Of a DNA stretch of 64,000 nt, positions 29,753 to 37,787 are shown in pieces (position 1 is the stretch's first letter; each line of letters begins with the position of its first letter). Location of the stretch: positions 372,001-436,000 of the forward strand of contig NZ_JAIWJA010000004.1 in NCBI RefSeq assembly GCF_020515695.1, given 5' to 3'. The notes under the pieces were generated by a model. It was given only the letters and a program-made list of their open reading frames with translations, was not told the DNA's origin and searched no databases. Source of the DNA: Pseudomonas sp. MWU16-30317. Lineage in GTDB: Bacteria; Pseudomonadota; Gammaproteobacteria; Pseudomonadales; Pseudomonadaceae. The position numbers were made by a program, and so were the translations under genes.

Positions 29753-30823
29753 ATGACCACTCGTCCACGCAAAGGTCTTTCATTCGTCAAGCGCATGTAC
29801 ATGCCACGGGTCGTAGGGACCGGACTGGGCTTCTTTTGCGTGGCGATCGGCATCTGGCCCCTCGATCCGCCGTGGTGGACCTGGGCGCTGATGTTCCTCC
29901 ATGCCTTCGCCTGGCCGCATTTGGCATTCCTGATCGGCCGTCGCGCCCGCAAGCCTTTTCGCACCGAGCGCCGCAGTTTGCTGTTCGATGCGTTTGCCGG
30001 GGGGGTGTGGGTGGGCGCCATAGGCCTCAATCCGCTGCCGAGCGTGATCATTCTATCGATGATCGCCATGGACAAAGTGGCCGCGGGCGGCTGGAACATG
30101 CTGTTTCGCACTTTGCTGATGCAAGCGCTGGGTATCGCCGCGGGGCTATGGTTGTTCGCTCCACCGTTGTTCCCGACCACCAGCCAGCTACAGATGCTCG
30201 CCTGCCTGCCGGTGCTCGTGGCGTACCCGATGGCCATCGGCATGATGTACAACCGCGTCACCCGGCAACTGGCTCAGCACAAGCGCATCCTGGCGCGCTT
30301 GAGCCAGACCGACAGCCTGACCGGCCTGATCAACCACGGTGCCTGGAAGAACCTGCTGCTGCGCGAGTTTACCCGCGCCCAGGGCGGTGCCCGGCACCAC
30401 AGCATGGCGTTGATCGATATCGATCATTTCAAGCAGATCAACGATGCCTATGGCCATCTGGTCGGGGACGCGGTCTTGCGGACGGTGAGCAAGACCTTGT
30501 CCAGCCATCTGCGCAAGACCGACCTGGTGGGCCGCTATGGCGGCGACGAGTTCTGCGTGATTCTGCCGGATACCACCGCGCCGCAGGCCAGGGACATCCT
30601 CGAGCGCTTGCGCCGCGTGGTCAATGAATTCGAATACCCTGGCCTGCCGCAACTGTCCTTGAGCCTGAGCATCGGTATTGCCTCGTATGGCCCGCACCTG
30701 GCGGCGCCGGACATGTGGCTGCACGAAGCGGACATGGCCCTCTATGACGCCAAAAGTGCCGGACGCAATACCGTCACCGTGGCCAACGCCGCGTTAGGGC
30801 GTGGCACCGCGTCAACGGGGTGA
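29753..30823 (+). CDS. Membrane diguanylate cyclase with MASE2 domain
   Basis: A 356-residue protein. Residues about 15-185 form a MASE2-type membrane sensor with several hydrophobic helices (GLGFFCVAIGIWPLDPPWW, ALMFLHAFAWPHLAFLIGRR). A GGDEF domain follows with the signature in RYGGDEFCVILP, plus an RKTD inhibitory site placed to bind c-di-GMP. It should make c-di-GMP and be product-inhibited. The domain order resembles enterobacterial AdrA/DgcC, a cellulose activator, but no cellulose genes are nearby. It is a single gene flanked downstream by REP elements. Confidence 0.9.
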   Translation: MTTRPRKGLSFVKRMYMPRVVGTGLGFFCVAIGIWPLDPPWWTWALMFLHAFAWPHLAFLIGRRARKPFRTERRSLLFDAFAGGVWVGAIGLNPLPSVIILSMIAMDKVAAGGWNMLFRTLLMQALGIAAGLWLFAPPLFPTTSQLQMLACLPVLVAYPMAIGMMYNRVTRQLAQHKRILARLSQTDSLTGLINHGAWKNLLLREFTRAQGGARHHSMALIDIDHFKQINDAYGHLVGDAVLRTVSKTLSSHLRKTDLVGRYGGDEFCVILPDTTAPQARDILERLRRVVNEFEYPGLPQLSLSLSIGIASYGPHLAAPDMWLHEADMALYDAKSAGRNTVTVANAALGRGTASTG

Positions 30824-30847
30824 ATCCGAGCGGCGCGAGTTGACTGC

Positions 30848-30944
30848 GAGGGCCTCTTCGCCAACAAGCTCTGCTCCCACTGTGCCGCATCTGAGCCGTA
30901 CACCCGTGGGAGCAAAGCTTGCTCGCGAAGGGGCCGGTCCAGCT
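30848..30944. repeat. Paired REP elements (REPIN)
   Basis: Left unit GGCCTCTTCGCC...GCTCCCAC and right unit GTGGGAGCAAAGCTTGCTCG with CGAAGGGGCC, in inverted orientation around a 20-bp spacer. They sit between the convergent ends of the MASE2-GGDEF gene (30823) and mntP (31068). The left unit has an irregular centre (CCAACAAGCTCT), so the hairpin is imperfect. It may serve as a shared transcript end. Confidence 0.85.
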
Positions 30945-31021
30945 TGCCCAGCACCCTGTAATCTCCCGTAGGCGCAGGGCTCAGGAGCGGTGATCACCGT
31001 GGGAACAGCTGAGTCGTACTC

Positions 31022-31058
31022 CTGTGGGAGCAGGCGGCGACGCGGCCGGTCGCCGCAC
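31022..31058. repeat. Single REP-type hairpin near the mntP 3' end
   Basis: CTGTGGGAGCAGGCGGCGAC followed by GCGGCCGGTCGCCGC: a REP head (GTGGGAGC) joined to a perfect 8-bp stem GCGGCGAC/GTCGCCGC. It lies 10 bp from the mntP stop, on the side where mntP transcription ends. Confidence 0.7.
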
Positions 31059-31067
31059 CTACTCTGT

Positions 31068-31634
31068 TCAGGCCGACAGATGCTCGTACAGAATGGTCGC
31101 GCCCACCAGCATCAGCACCACACCCCCGATGATCTCGGCGCGCTTGCCAACCACGTTACCTAGCACACGGCCCAGCATTACGCCGATGGTCACCATGGTC
31201 ATGGTCGCCAGGCCGATCGCTGCGGCTGCCACGAAGATATTGACGTCGACGAAGGCCAGACCCACGCCCACTGCCAGTGCATCGATACTGGTGGCGAAGG
31301 CGGTCACGGCAAGAATCCAGAACGAATGCTGGTCGGGTTTTTGCTCTTCTTCTTCGTCGTCGTGCTTCACGCCGTTATAGATCATGTGCAGACCGAGAAT
31401 CACCAGCAGGGTAAAGGCGATCCAATGATCCCATTGCTGCACCCAGCGGGTCGCCGCCTGGCCGACGGCCCAGCCAATCATGGGCGTAATGCCTTCGATC
31501 ACACCGAATATCAGGCCGGTGCGCAGCGCTTCTGAAAGACGAGGTTTGTGCAGGCTGGAGCCCTTGCCGATGGCCGCCGCAAATGCGTCGGTAGACATGG
31601 CCAGTGCCAGCAGAATGAGGGAAATGGGATTCAC
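31068..31634 (-). CDS. mntP: Manganese efflux pump MntP
   Basis: A 188-residue inner-membrane exporter that removes excess Mn2+. It has about six hydrophobic helices, and the paired acidic motifs of the family are seen in [17 protein letters not shown] and [18 protein letters not shown]. The start is a GTG at 31634, supported by alignment of [13 protein letters not shown] with the known E. coli N terminus and by an in-frame stop just upstream. There is no good Shine-Dalgarno; the GTG overlaps the stop of a 20-codon leader frame (GTGA), suggesting coupled translation. A yybP-ykoY manganese riboswitch precedes it. Confidence 0.95.
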   Translation of the reverse strand: MNPISLILLALAMSTDAFAAAIGKGSSLHKPRLSEALRTGLIFGVIEGITPMIGWAVGQAATRWVQQWDHWIAFTLLVILGLHMIYNGVKHDDEEEEQKPDQHSFWILAVTAFATSIDALAVGVGLAFVDVNIFVAAAAIGLATMTMVTIGVMLGRVLGNVVGKRAEIIGGVVLMLVGATILYEHLSA

Positions 31635-31693
31635 GGGTTACGTCCAGTCGGGCTATGAGTCAACGACACCTCCACACGCCCGACTTTAGGCAT
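31631..31693 (-). CDS. Putative 20-codon leader peptide overlapping the mntP start
   Basis: Minus-strand ATG at 31693, reading [20 protein letters not shown] and then TGA. The stop overlaps the mntP GTG start as GTGA. A GGAGG sequence lies inside the frame, before in-frame GTG/TTG codons that could serve as alternative starts. An inverted repeat AGTCGGGC/GCCCGACT (31646-31653 and 31678-31685) flanks that GGAGG and could hide or expose it. The frame begins 8 nt after the riboswitch aptamer. It is probably a regulatory rather than functional peptide; this is inference. Confidence 0.45.
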   Translation of the reverse strand: MPKVGRVEVSLTHSPTGRNP

Positions 31694-31700
31694 GAAAGTG

Positions 31701-31805
31701 TCGCTGGTCTCACCAACCGGAACGGTGTTCGCACCACGGCATGCTGCCGAGAATGTTGATACGAACGCTTGCACGTTGCTGTGCAAGCAGGCTACTCCCC
31801 AACGA
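31701..31805 (-). ncRNA. yybP-ykoY manganese riboswitch (mntP leader)
   Basis: The transcribed strand contains the hallmark GGGGAGTAGC near its 5' end, then CAACATTCTCGG and the 3' consensus GGTGAGACC. A closing helix forms between TCGTTG (31800-31805) and CAGCGA (31701-31706). An inner hairpin CTTGCAC/GTGCAAG and a second hairpin CGGCA/TGCCG fit the known two-leg fold. The class binds Mn2+ and raises expression of efflux genes. Position directly upstream of mntP confirms the assignment. Control probably acts on translation through the GGAGG-containing hairpin that follows. Confidence 0.92.
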
Positions 31806-31836
31806 AGGCCGCGATAATAACAGCCTGAAATGAAAA

Positions 31837-31862
31837 ATCCAGCCAAATTTTTTTGGCTGGAT
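31837..31862. terminator. Rho-independent terminator after the exported-protein gene
   Basis: Perfect stem ATCCAGCCAAA/TTTGGCTGGAT with a 4-nt loop and a T-run on the minus strand (TTTTTC), 27 nt after the stop of the gene at 31889-32554. It isolates that gene from the mntP riboswitch that follows. Confidence 0.88.
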
Positions 31863-31888
31863 CGGGGGCGGCTCGCTAATTGTAACAG

Positions 31889-32554
31889 TTAGTTACTTGC
31901 CACCCGGGCACCGTCGCCGGCACCGACCAGCGCCTGCAAAGAGCCGTCGAACTGCTGCAGGGCATTGACCTGCAACTGGCGCTGCTGGTCGATCTGCGCG
32001 GCAATCTGCTCGGCGCTCTTGTCGTGCACCCACACGGCAGACATCTGTTTCATTCCGGCGCCTTGGGCCTTGCCGATGTACTGCAGGTTGGCGTCGTAAA
32101 AGGTCGCCACGTAGCGCGCTTCAACCTGGCTGTTGCGCTGAGTCACCAGCTGGCTGTAGGCGTCGAGCATCACCGTAACGTCAGGATGAGCCTGCATCAG
32201 CGCATCGAGGTTGTCGTACACGGTGACTTTGGCGAAAGTCTTTTGCAGCGACCCCTGCAGCCAATCGATGGCCAGGCGCGGGTCGGAACTGTTGATGAAC
32301 GCGTTGCGAATCCGCGTATCGAGCGTGCTGCCGGGCGCGCCCTGCTGGGCCATGGCGTGGTAGCGGGTGAGGTAATCGAGGGTACCGACGGTATTTTCGC
32401 TGTAGAGCACGCCCACGGTCTGCGACGACTTGAGGGTCACAGGGCTGTTGGCCACAGGCTGCAGGTGGCAGTTGTCACGACCGGTAGCCCCGGCAGTGGC
32501 GACGAATGCTCCAGTCAGTACGGCAACCAGCGTCAACAGCGTAGAAATCCTCAT
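31889..32554 (-). CDS. Exported protein of unknown function
   Basis: A 221-residue protein with a clear signal peptide (about 1-23, MRISTLLTLVAVLTGAFVAT then AGA) and no membrane segment afterwards, so probably periplasmic. The mature part has YSENTVGTLDYLTRYHAMAQ, a stretch DALMQAHPDVTVMLDAYSQL and a Gln-rich C terminus (AQIDQQRQLQVNALQQFD). One cysteine remains after processing. I do not recognise the family. It is a single-gene unit with its own terminator; the neighbours (mntP, DsbA-like) give no functional clue. Confidence 0.75.
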   Translation of the reverse strand: MRISTLLTLVAVLTGAFVATAGATGRDNCHLQPVANSPVTLKSSQTVGVLYSENTVGTLDYLTRYHAMAQQGAPGSTLDTRIRNAFINSSDPRLAIDWLQGSLQKTFAKVTVYDNLDALMQAHPDVTVMLDAYSQLVTQRNSQVEARYVATFYDANLQYIGKAQGAGMKQMSAVWVHDKSAEQIAAQIDQQRQLQVNALQQFDGSLQALVGAGDGARVASN

Positions 32555-32755
32555 GGCAAGTGTCCTTCACAAGCAGGGTGGTGATGTGGCTATCCTCCTC
32601 CTTTTGCGCAAAAACAGTACTTGCAAAAATTGATGGTCACTATCGATTGCATGAATGGTGCGAATGGTTATTAGGTGGGCCAGATTGCAGTGACAGCTGA
32701 AACCTTTCACCCGATAAGGTCGTCCATAGCCTTATCCATTCCAGGAGAAACGATC

Positions 32756-33313
32756 ATGTCCGACTTCCATGCCGATGCACTTACCTGGGGCCATGGCCCG
32801 CGCGTTTTTGAGGTGTTTCTCGAGCCCACCTGCCCCTTCTCTGTGCGTGCTTTCAACAAACTCGATGCACTGCTGGCGCTGGCCGGTGAAGCGCGCGTGA
32901 CCGTCAAGATCCGCCTGCAATCGCAGCCATGGCATCTGTATTCCGGGGTTGTCACCCGCGCCGTGCTGGCAGCCTCCACAATGGAAGGTGGCAAACAATC
33001 GGCCAAAGCGGTGCTGGCAGCGGTAGCCGCCCATCGCGAGGAGTTCGAGTTCGAGAAACATGCCTTTGGCCCGAACATGGACGCCACGCCCAACGACATC
33101 ATCGCCCGCCTCGAAGCCTACAGCGGTATCAAACTGGCCGAAGCCTTTGCCCGGCCGGAGCTGGAACAGACGATCAAATGGCAGTGCAAATATGCGCGCC
33201 AAAACGGCATCCATGTATCACCGACGTTCATGGTCGACGGGTTGGTACAACCGAATATCGGCAGCGGTGATTCGGTGGAGGACTGGGTCAAGCAGATGCA
33301 GCTGCAAGACTGA
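32756..33313 (+). CDS. DsbA-family thioredoxin-like protein with a CxxS site
   Basis: A 185-residue protein with a thioredoxin/DsbA fold. The N-terminal strand leads into FEVFLEPTCPFSVRAFNKLD, so the usual CxxC is CPFS (Cys26...Ser29). A cis-Pro-like HVSPTFMVDG occurs near residue 160. There is no signal peptide, so it should act in the cytoplasm. A monothiol site cannot form the internal disulfide of DsbA; reduction, isomerisation or a GST-kappa/2-hydroxychromene isomerase-like role is possible. The ATG at 32756 is preceded by AGGAGA. A downstream hairpin may end the transcript. Confidence 0.8.
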   Translation: MSDFHADALTWGHGPRVFEVFLEPTCPFSVRAFNKLDALLALAGEARVTVKIRLQSQPWHLYSGVVTRAVLAASTMEGGKQSAKAVLAAVAAHREEFEFEKHAFGPNMDATPNDIIARLEAYSGIKLAEAFARPELEQTIKWQCKYARQNGIHVSPTFMVDGLVQPNIGSGDSVEDWVKQMQLQD

Positions 33314-33319
33314 CAACAA

Positions 33320-33348
33320 GGGCGCCGTCGTGCTGCCTTGCGGCGCCC
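33320..33348 (+). terminator. Possible terminator after the DsbA-like gene
   Basis: GGGCGCCG (33320-33327) and CGGCGCCC (33341-33348) form a perfect 8-bp GC stem with a 13-nt loop, 6 nt after the stop codon. No T-run follows, so it may act with Rho or simply stabilise the mRNA end. Confidence 0.5.
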
Positions 33349-33440
33349 ATTCCTGGAGGGAATACGCGCATGAAAATCCTGCATTGTATTTCCTCTGCGT
33401 GATCTCGTAGCGTGTCCTCTCCCCCACAGGAGTGACCGCC

Positions 33441-34067
33441 ATGAAGCCGCTGCAGCTCTATACCGACAACCTGTTTCTCAGTCCCTATGCCATGTCGGTG
33501 TTCGTCGCTTTGCATGAAAAAGGCCTCGACTTCGATCTGCTCGAGCTCGACCTCGAAGCCGGTGAACAGCACCGCGCAGGGTTCGCCGAGTTGTCGCGGA
33601 CCCAACGCGTGCCGACGTTGGTGCACGGCGATTTCGTCCTGGCCGAGTCCTCGGCGATTACCGAATACCTGGAAGAGGCGTTCGCCCAAGTGCCGCTCTA
33701 CCCTCGCGAGCTCCAGGCACGGGCCACCGCGCGGCAGATCCAGGCGTGGCTACGCAGCGATTTGCTGGTAATCGGCCAGGAGCGATCCACCTTGGTGGTC
33801 TTTTGCGGGCAACATTACGGGCCGCTGTCGGCGCGGGCGCAGGTCGCCGTCAGCAAGTTGCTCGAGGCGGCGCAGGCATGGCTGGCTGATGGCCGCGAGT
33901 ACCTGTTCGGCGAGTGGTCGATCGTCGATGTCGACCTGGCGCTGATGCTCAACCGCCTGATCCTCAATGGCGACACGGTACCCGCTGCATTGCAGGCCTA
34001 TGCGCAACGGCAATGGCAGCGCCCCAGTGTGGTGAAGTGGCTCGAGTTGCCACGGGCTGCGCTGTAA
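33441..34067 (+). CDS. Glutathione S-transferase (YfcF-like)
   Basis: A 208-residue GST. The N-terminal thioredoxin-like domain has LYTDNLFLSPYAMSVFVALH, the cis-Pro motif in TQRVPTLVHGDF, and the glutathione-gamma-Glu-binding LAESSAITEYLEE. An all-helical C-terminal domain contains FGEWSIVDVDLALMLNRLI. The ATG at 33441 has AGGAG 8 nt upstream. The sequence fits the YfcF group, linked to peroxide protection in E. coli. Its stop codon abuts the stop of the convergent MocR-type gene with no gap, so the two transcripts must overlap. Confidence 0.88.
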   Translation: MKPLQLYTDNLFLSPYAMSVFVALHEKGLDFDLLELDLEAGEQHRAGFAELSRTQRVPTLVHGDFVLAESSAITEYLEEAFAQVPLYPRELQARATARQIQAWLRSDLLVIGQERSTLVVFCGQHYGPLSARAQVAVSKLLEAAQAWLADGREYLFGEWSIVDVDLALMLNRLILNGDTVPAALQAYAQRQWQRPSVVKWLELPRAAL

Positions 34068-35399
34068 TCAGGTATGGGCCTGCACCACCCATTTCACCCT
34101 GGCCAGCGCCTCGCGTAGCGTCTGCAGACTCACCGAGCCCAGCGCCAGGCGCAGCGCATGGGGCACCGGCGCACCGATTGCGAAGGGCTCGGCAGTCGAC
34201 ACAGAAATCTGCTCGCGCATCAGCGCCATGGCGATCTGATCGGCGCGGGCATCTTCGGCCAAGGGCAACCACAAGAAGTACGACGCGCGATGACTGTGCC
34301 ACGACAACCCGGCCAGCGCCTGCGCAGCGACGGTCTGCCGAGCGCGGGCGTCAGCACGTTTTTGCACCTCCAGGGCGGCGACGGTACCGTCTTCGAGCCA
34401 CCCTGTGGCAATGGCGGTCAACACACCTGCGGTGTTCCAGGCCGTCGCGCGGATACTGCGCTCGAGTGCCGGAACCAACGCAGCCGGTGCAGCGATGAAA
34501 CCGACGCGCAAACCGGTCGCGACACTTTTCGACAAGCCCGAGACATACACCGTGCGCTCGGGCGCCAGGGCCGCCAAGGGCGCTGGCGGGTTGTCCGCCA
34601 AAAACGCATAGGCCGCGTCCTCGACGATCTGCACGCCATACAGACGCGCGATGGCCACCAACCGCACACGTTGCTCGGCAGGCATCACCCAGCCCAATGG
34701 ATTGTGCAGGGTCGGCATGCTGTACACCGCACGCACCGGTCGACGCCGGCAAAGCGCCTCGAAGGCGTCGAGGTCCGGCCCTGTGGCAGTGACGGGGATC
34801 GCCACCAGTTCCAGGCGCAGGGCTTCGGCCAGCACCTTGAACCCCGGATAACTCAACGCATCCGCCGCAACCACGTCACCGGGCTGCAACAGCGCCATCA
34901 GCGCTACCGCCAGGCCATGCTGCGCACCATTGACGATCAACACCTGCTCGGCGGGCACTTGCACGCCGCGCTCGATCAAGTGCCGCGCCACCGCTGCGCG
35001 CTCGTGCAGGCGACCGCCGTGGGGGTGGTAGCGTAACAGCGATTCAAGGTCCCCGGACAACGCCAACTGCCGCAATGCCGCGCGCAACATCTCGGCCTGT
35101 CCTGGCAGCGACGGGTAGTTGAAATTCAGGTCGATCATGCCAGCGGCCACGTCCTGTTGATCGATCCCCAACCCGCGCGGCAACGCGATCTCCCGGACGA
35201 ACATCCCTCGCCCCGCCTCACCACTGACCAGGCCCATGGCTTCGAGCTCGGCATACACGCGGCTGGCGGTGACCAACGCCATCCCTTCGCGAGCCGCCAG
35301 GTCCCTGTGGGTGGGCAGGCGCGTACCCGGCGGCAGAGCGCCGTTACGAATGTCGACGGCCAAGCTATCGACAAGAGTCTTGTAACGCGGGGGTGGCAT
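34068..35399 (-). CDS. MocR-type regulator (GntR HTH fused to PLP aminotransferase domain)
   Basis: A 443-residue fusion. Residues about 5-75 are a GntR-type winged helix (DIRNGALPPGTRLPTHRDLA, VTASRVYAELEAMGLV). The remainder is a fold-type I aminotransferase domain with the PLP-binding stretch YVSGLSKSVATGLRVGFIAA (Schiff-base Lys) and the NGAQHGLAVALMALLQPGD region. Such proteins usually control genes of vitamin B6 or amino-compound metabolism. It is divergent from an EamA transporter gene with 90 bp between starts, its likely target. The ATG at 35399 is chosen because the HTH starts immediately after it. Confidence 0.9.
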   Translation of the reverse strand: MPPPRYKTLVDSLAVDIRNGALPPGTRLPTHRDLAAREGMALVTASRVYAELEAMGLVSGEAGRGMFVREIALPRGLGIDQQDVAAGMIDLNFNYPSLPGQAEMLRAALRQLALSGDLESLLRYHPHGGRLHERAAVARHLIERGVQVPAEQVLIVNGAQHGLAVALMALLQPGDVVAADALSYPGFKVLAEALRLELVAIPVTATGPDLDAFEALCRRRPVRAVYSMPTLHNPLGWVMPAEQRVRLVAIARLYGVQIVEDAAYAFLADNPPAPLAALAPERTVYVSGLSKSVATGLRVGFIAAPAALVPALERSIRATAWNTAGVLTAIATGWLEDGTVAALEVQKRADARARQTVAAQALAGLSWHSHRASYFLWLPLAEDARADQIAMALMREQISVSTAEPFAIGAPVPHALRLALGSVSLQTLREALARVKWVVQAHT

Positions 35400-35489
35400 C
35401 GGTAACTGTATCCATGACAATTTTTTGATTGTCCTGATACTCGCTCCTAGGATGGGCGCCTGACAACCCCTGCGACCGAAGTGAGCGCC

Positions 35490-36386
35490 ATGGAAAAGAC
35501 CTCTCGACTGCACGAACCGGCCTTGAGCCACAGTACCCGCGGATGGATCAACGGCTTGATCGGCGTGGTGATCTTCAGCGGCTCGCTGCCCGCAACGCGG
35601 CTGGCGGTCACCGCGTTCGATCCCTTGTTTCTGACTGCGGCGCGGGCGACCCTCGCGGCTTTGTTGGCCGTGATCCTGCTGTGGCTGTTCAAACCTCAGC
35701 GTCCGGCACTCGCGCAATTGGCCGCATTGATCGTGGTGGCGGCAGGCGTGGTACTGGGGTTTCCGCTGCTGACGGCGCTGGCCTTGCAGCACGTGACCGC
35801 AGCCCATTCGATCGTGTTCCTGGGGCTGCTGCCATTGGCGACCGCCATTTTTGCGGTGTTGCGCGGCGGCGAACGGCCACGGCGAGCGTTCTGGATTTTT
35901 TCATTGTTCGGCAGTGCGCTAGTGGTCGGTTTTGCGTTGAGCCAAGGCCTGACGGCAGCACCCAAAGGTGATCTGCTGATGCTGCTGGCCATCGTCGTCT
36001 GCGGCCTGGGTTACGCCGAAGGTGCGAAGCTGTCGAGAACCCTGGGCGGTTGGCAGGTGATTTGCTGGGCACTGGTGCTGGCACTGCCGGTGATGGCGAC
36101 TTTGACGGCCGTGCTGATGCCCGCTTCTTTTGTGGCGATCAGCCCCAGTGCCTGGTGGTGCCTGGCCTATGTGTCGCTGTTCAGCATGCTGATCGGCTTC
36201 GTGTTCTGGTACCGGGGGCTGGCCCAGGGCGGTATCGCCGCGGTGGGGCAATTACAGCTGTTGCAACCGTTTTTCGGCCTGGCGCTGGCGGCGGGATTGC
36301 TGCATGAACAGGTGAGCGCCGGGATGGTCGGGGTGACAGTGGCGGTGATCGTCTGTGTGGCCGGGGCCAGACGGTTTTCGCGCTAG
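35490..36386 (+). CDS. EamA-family (DMT) transporter
   Basis: A 298-residue inner-membrane protein with about ten hydrophobic helices arranged as two EamA repeats (for example GVVIFSGSLPATRLAVTAFD in the first, and SLFSMLIGFVFWYRGLAQGG in the second). The family exports amino acids or other small metabolites. The ATG at 35490 is chosen over a GTG nine bases upstream. It is divergent from the MocR-type regulator; such pairs are frequent in Pseudomonas, with the PLP-binding regulator sensing a compound that the transporter moves. Substrate unknown. Confidence 0.87.
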   Translation: MEKTSRLHEPALSHSTRGWINGLIGVVIFSGSLPATRLAVTAFDPLFLTAARATLAALLAVILLWLFKPQRPALAQLAALIVVAAGVVLGFPLLTALALQHVTAAHSIVFLGLLPLATAIFAVLRGGERPRRAFWIFSLFGSALVVGFALSQGLTAAPKGDLLMLLAIVVCGLGYAEGAKLSRTLGGWQVICWALVLALPVMATLTAVLMPASFVAISPSAWWCLAYVSLFSMLIGFVFWYRGLAQGGIAAVGQLQLLQPFFGLALAAGLLHEQVSAGMVGVTVAVIVCVAGARRFSR

Positions 36387-36409
36387 CGAGTGAGTAAACA
36401 GTTGGCCCT

Positions 36410-36438
36410 TGGCGGGCAAGCCTTGCTCCCACGGCGCC
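36410..36438. repeat. Single REP element
   Basis: TTGGCGGGCAAGCCTTGCTC followed by CCACGGCGC: one REP unit between the convergent ends of the EamA gene (36386) and the SnoaL-like gene (36441). There is no partner copy next to it. Confidence 0.75.
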
Positions 36439-36440
36439 AA

Positions 36441-36827
36441 CTACAGCTGCCTCTCGATCGCCGCCTTGTCGACGATCGACCACACCTGCCAGATCTTCCC
36501 TTCGCGATACTCGTAAAAAACGTTCTCCGTGAAATACAACCGCTTGCCGTTCACCGCCAAGCCGAGAAACTCGCCCTTGGGTGAGCAATCAAACTCCAGC
36601 CGGGCGGCGATGTGGGGTGGATCGCACATCAGCAGGCCGATGTTGAACTGCAGGTCCGGGATGTCGGAAAAGTCCTTTTCGAGCATCTGCCGGTAGCCAG
36701 CCACGCCCAGCGGCCGGCCGTTGTGATGTACGTCCGGGTCGACGAATTCGCCAAGATGGCCCCAGTCCTGCTGGTTCAGGCAGGCGATGTAACCGTGATA
36801 GTGATCGACTAGAACGTGCTTGAGCAT
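36441..36827 (-). CDS. SnoaL-like / ester-cyclase-family protein
   Basis: A 128-residue protein of the NTF2-like cone fold. Indicators are a helical start (VDHYHGYIACLNQQDW), the motif FVDPDVHHNGRPLGVAGYRQ, and the C-terminal strands GKRLYFTENVFYEYREGKIW followed by QVWSIVDKAAIE. Members act on polyketide-like or other small hydrophobic substrates, or are uncharacterised. It is a lone gene, with no clear operon partner (the TauE/SafE gene ends 121 bp upstream on the same strand). Function is not assigned beyond the fold. Confidence 0.8.
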   Translation of the reverse strand: MLKHVLVDHYHGYIACLNQQDWGHLGEFVDPDVHHNGRPLGVAGYRQMLEKDFSDIPDLQFNIGLLMCDPPHIAARLEFDCSPKGEFLGLAVNGKRLYFTENVFYEYREGKIWQVWSIVDKAAIERQL

Positions 36828-36947
36828 TTGGGGATTCCGTCTGCAGAGGTGTGGCAGGCTTTGGCGCTATCGCAACAACGGTAGGTGCGCAAAAGGGCCC
36901 GGCGCGGGTGCCCGTCGCGGGTGTGATCGTTGGACGCTGGATGATGG

Positions 36948-37712
36948 CTAACCGTTCACCAGCAGATGCAGCCCGAGCGCGCCCATCCCGACAAAAAATA
37001 TCCTCCGAAACCACAACCCATTGATGCGGCCGCGCAGCCATTGCCCCGCCAGCATGCCCAGCAGTGCTGGCGCCACCGCCAGTACCGACGCCCCCAACTC
37101 GGCGGTGCCCAACTGCCGATGCCACAACAGGCCACCCGCCAGCGCCAGGGTCGATACGGTAAACGATAGACCTAGCGCTTGCACCAACTCGTCACGACTC
37201 AACCCCAATGCACCGAGGTACGGCACGGCAGGAATCACGAACACACCAGTCCCTGCCGATATCGCCCCGGTCAGCAACCCACATAACGGCCCCACCCCTA
37301 CCTCCCAGCGCCGAGCGATGCGCAGGGCCGGCGCCGCGAGTCCTGCCAGTGCGTAAATCAGCAACGCTGCGCCAAGGGCTCGCGCCATCCCCGTACCGCT
37401 GCCGAGCCCGAACCACAGCGTGCCAAGTACCGTACCCAGTACAATCCCCAATTGCATGGGCCACAGGCGCAACCCTACGCTGCGAAAATGCCCGCCGAAG
37501 GCCACCTGCCAGATATTGGTCAATGTCGCCGGCACGATCAACAAGGCGGCAGCCTGCACCGGAGCCATAGCCAAACCCAGCAGCCCCATGGAGACGGTAG
37601 GCAAGCCCAGGCCAATTACTCCTTTCACCGTGCCTGCGGCGAAGAACGTCGCCAATACCATCAAGGTGAGGGCCAGCCCGAGCTGTTGATAGAACGCGAG
37701 GATGTCTGTCAT
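36948..37712 (-). CDS. TauE/SafE (TSUP) family anion permease
   Basis: A 254-residue membrane protein with about eight helices. The two family repeats are visible: GTVKGVIGLGLPTVSMGLLG in the N-terminal half and LTGAISAGTGVFVIPAVPYL in the C-terminal half. TSUP members export sulfite, sulfoacetate or other organic anions. The ATG at 37712 is preferred to an upstream in-frame ATG at 37748. It is divergent from the LysR gene at 37788 (75 bp between starts), which is likely its regulator. Confidence 0.87.
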   Translation of the reverse strand: MTDILAFYQQLGLALTLMVLATFFAAGTVKGVIGLGLPTVSMGLLGLAMAPVQAAALLIVPATLTNIWQVAFGGHFRSVGLRLWPMQLGIVLGTVLGTLWFGLGSGTGMARALGAALLIYALAGLAAPALRIARRWEVGVGPLCGLLTGAISAGTGVFVIPAVPYLGALGLSRDELVQALGLSFTVSTLALAGGLLWHRQLGTAELGASVLAVAPALLGMLAGQWLRGRINGLWFRRIFFVGMGALGLHLLVNG

Positions 37713-37787
37713 GGCGCTATCCTGCCCGTTCCCGGCACGGCTGAACATCTGCCATATACTGAGTCAGCCTCTTGTCTGGACAGAGCC

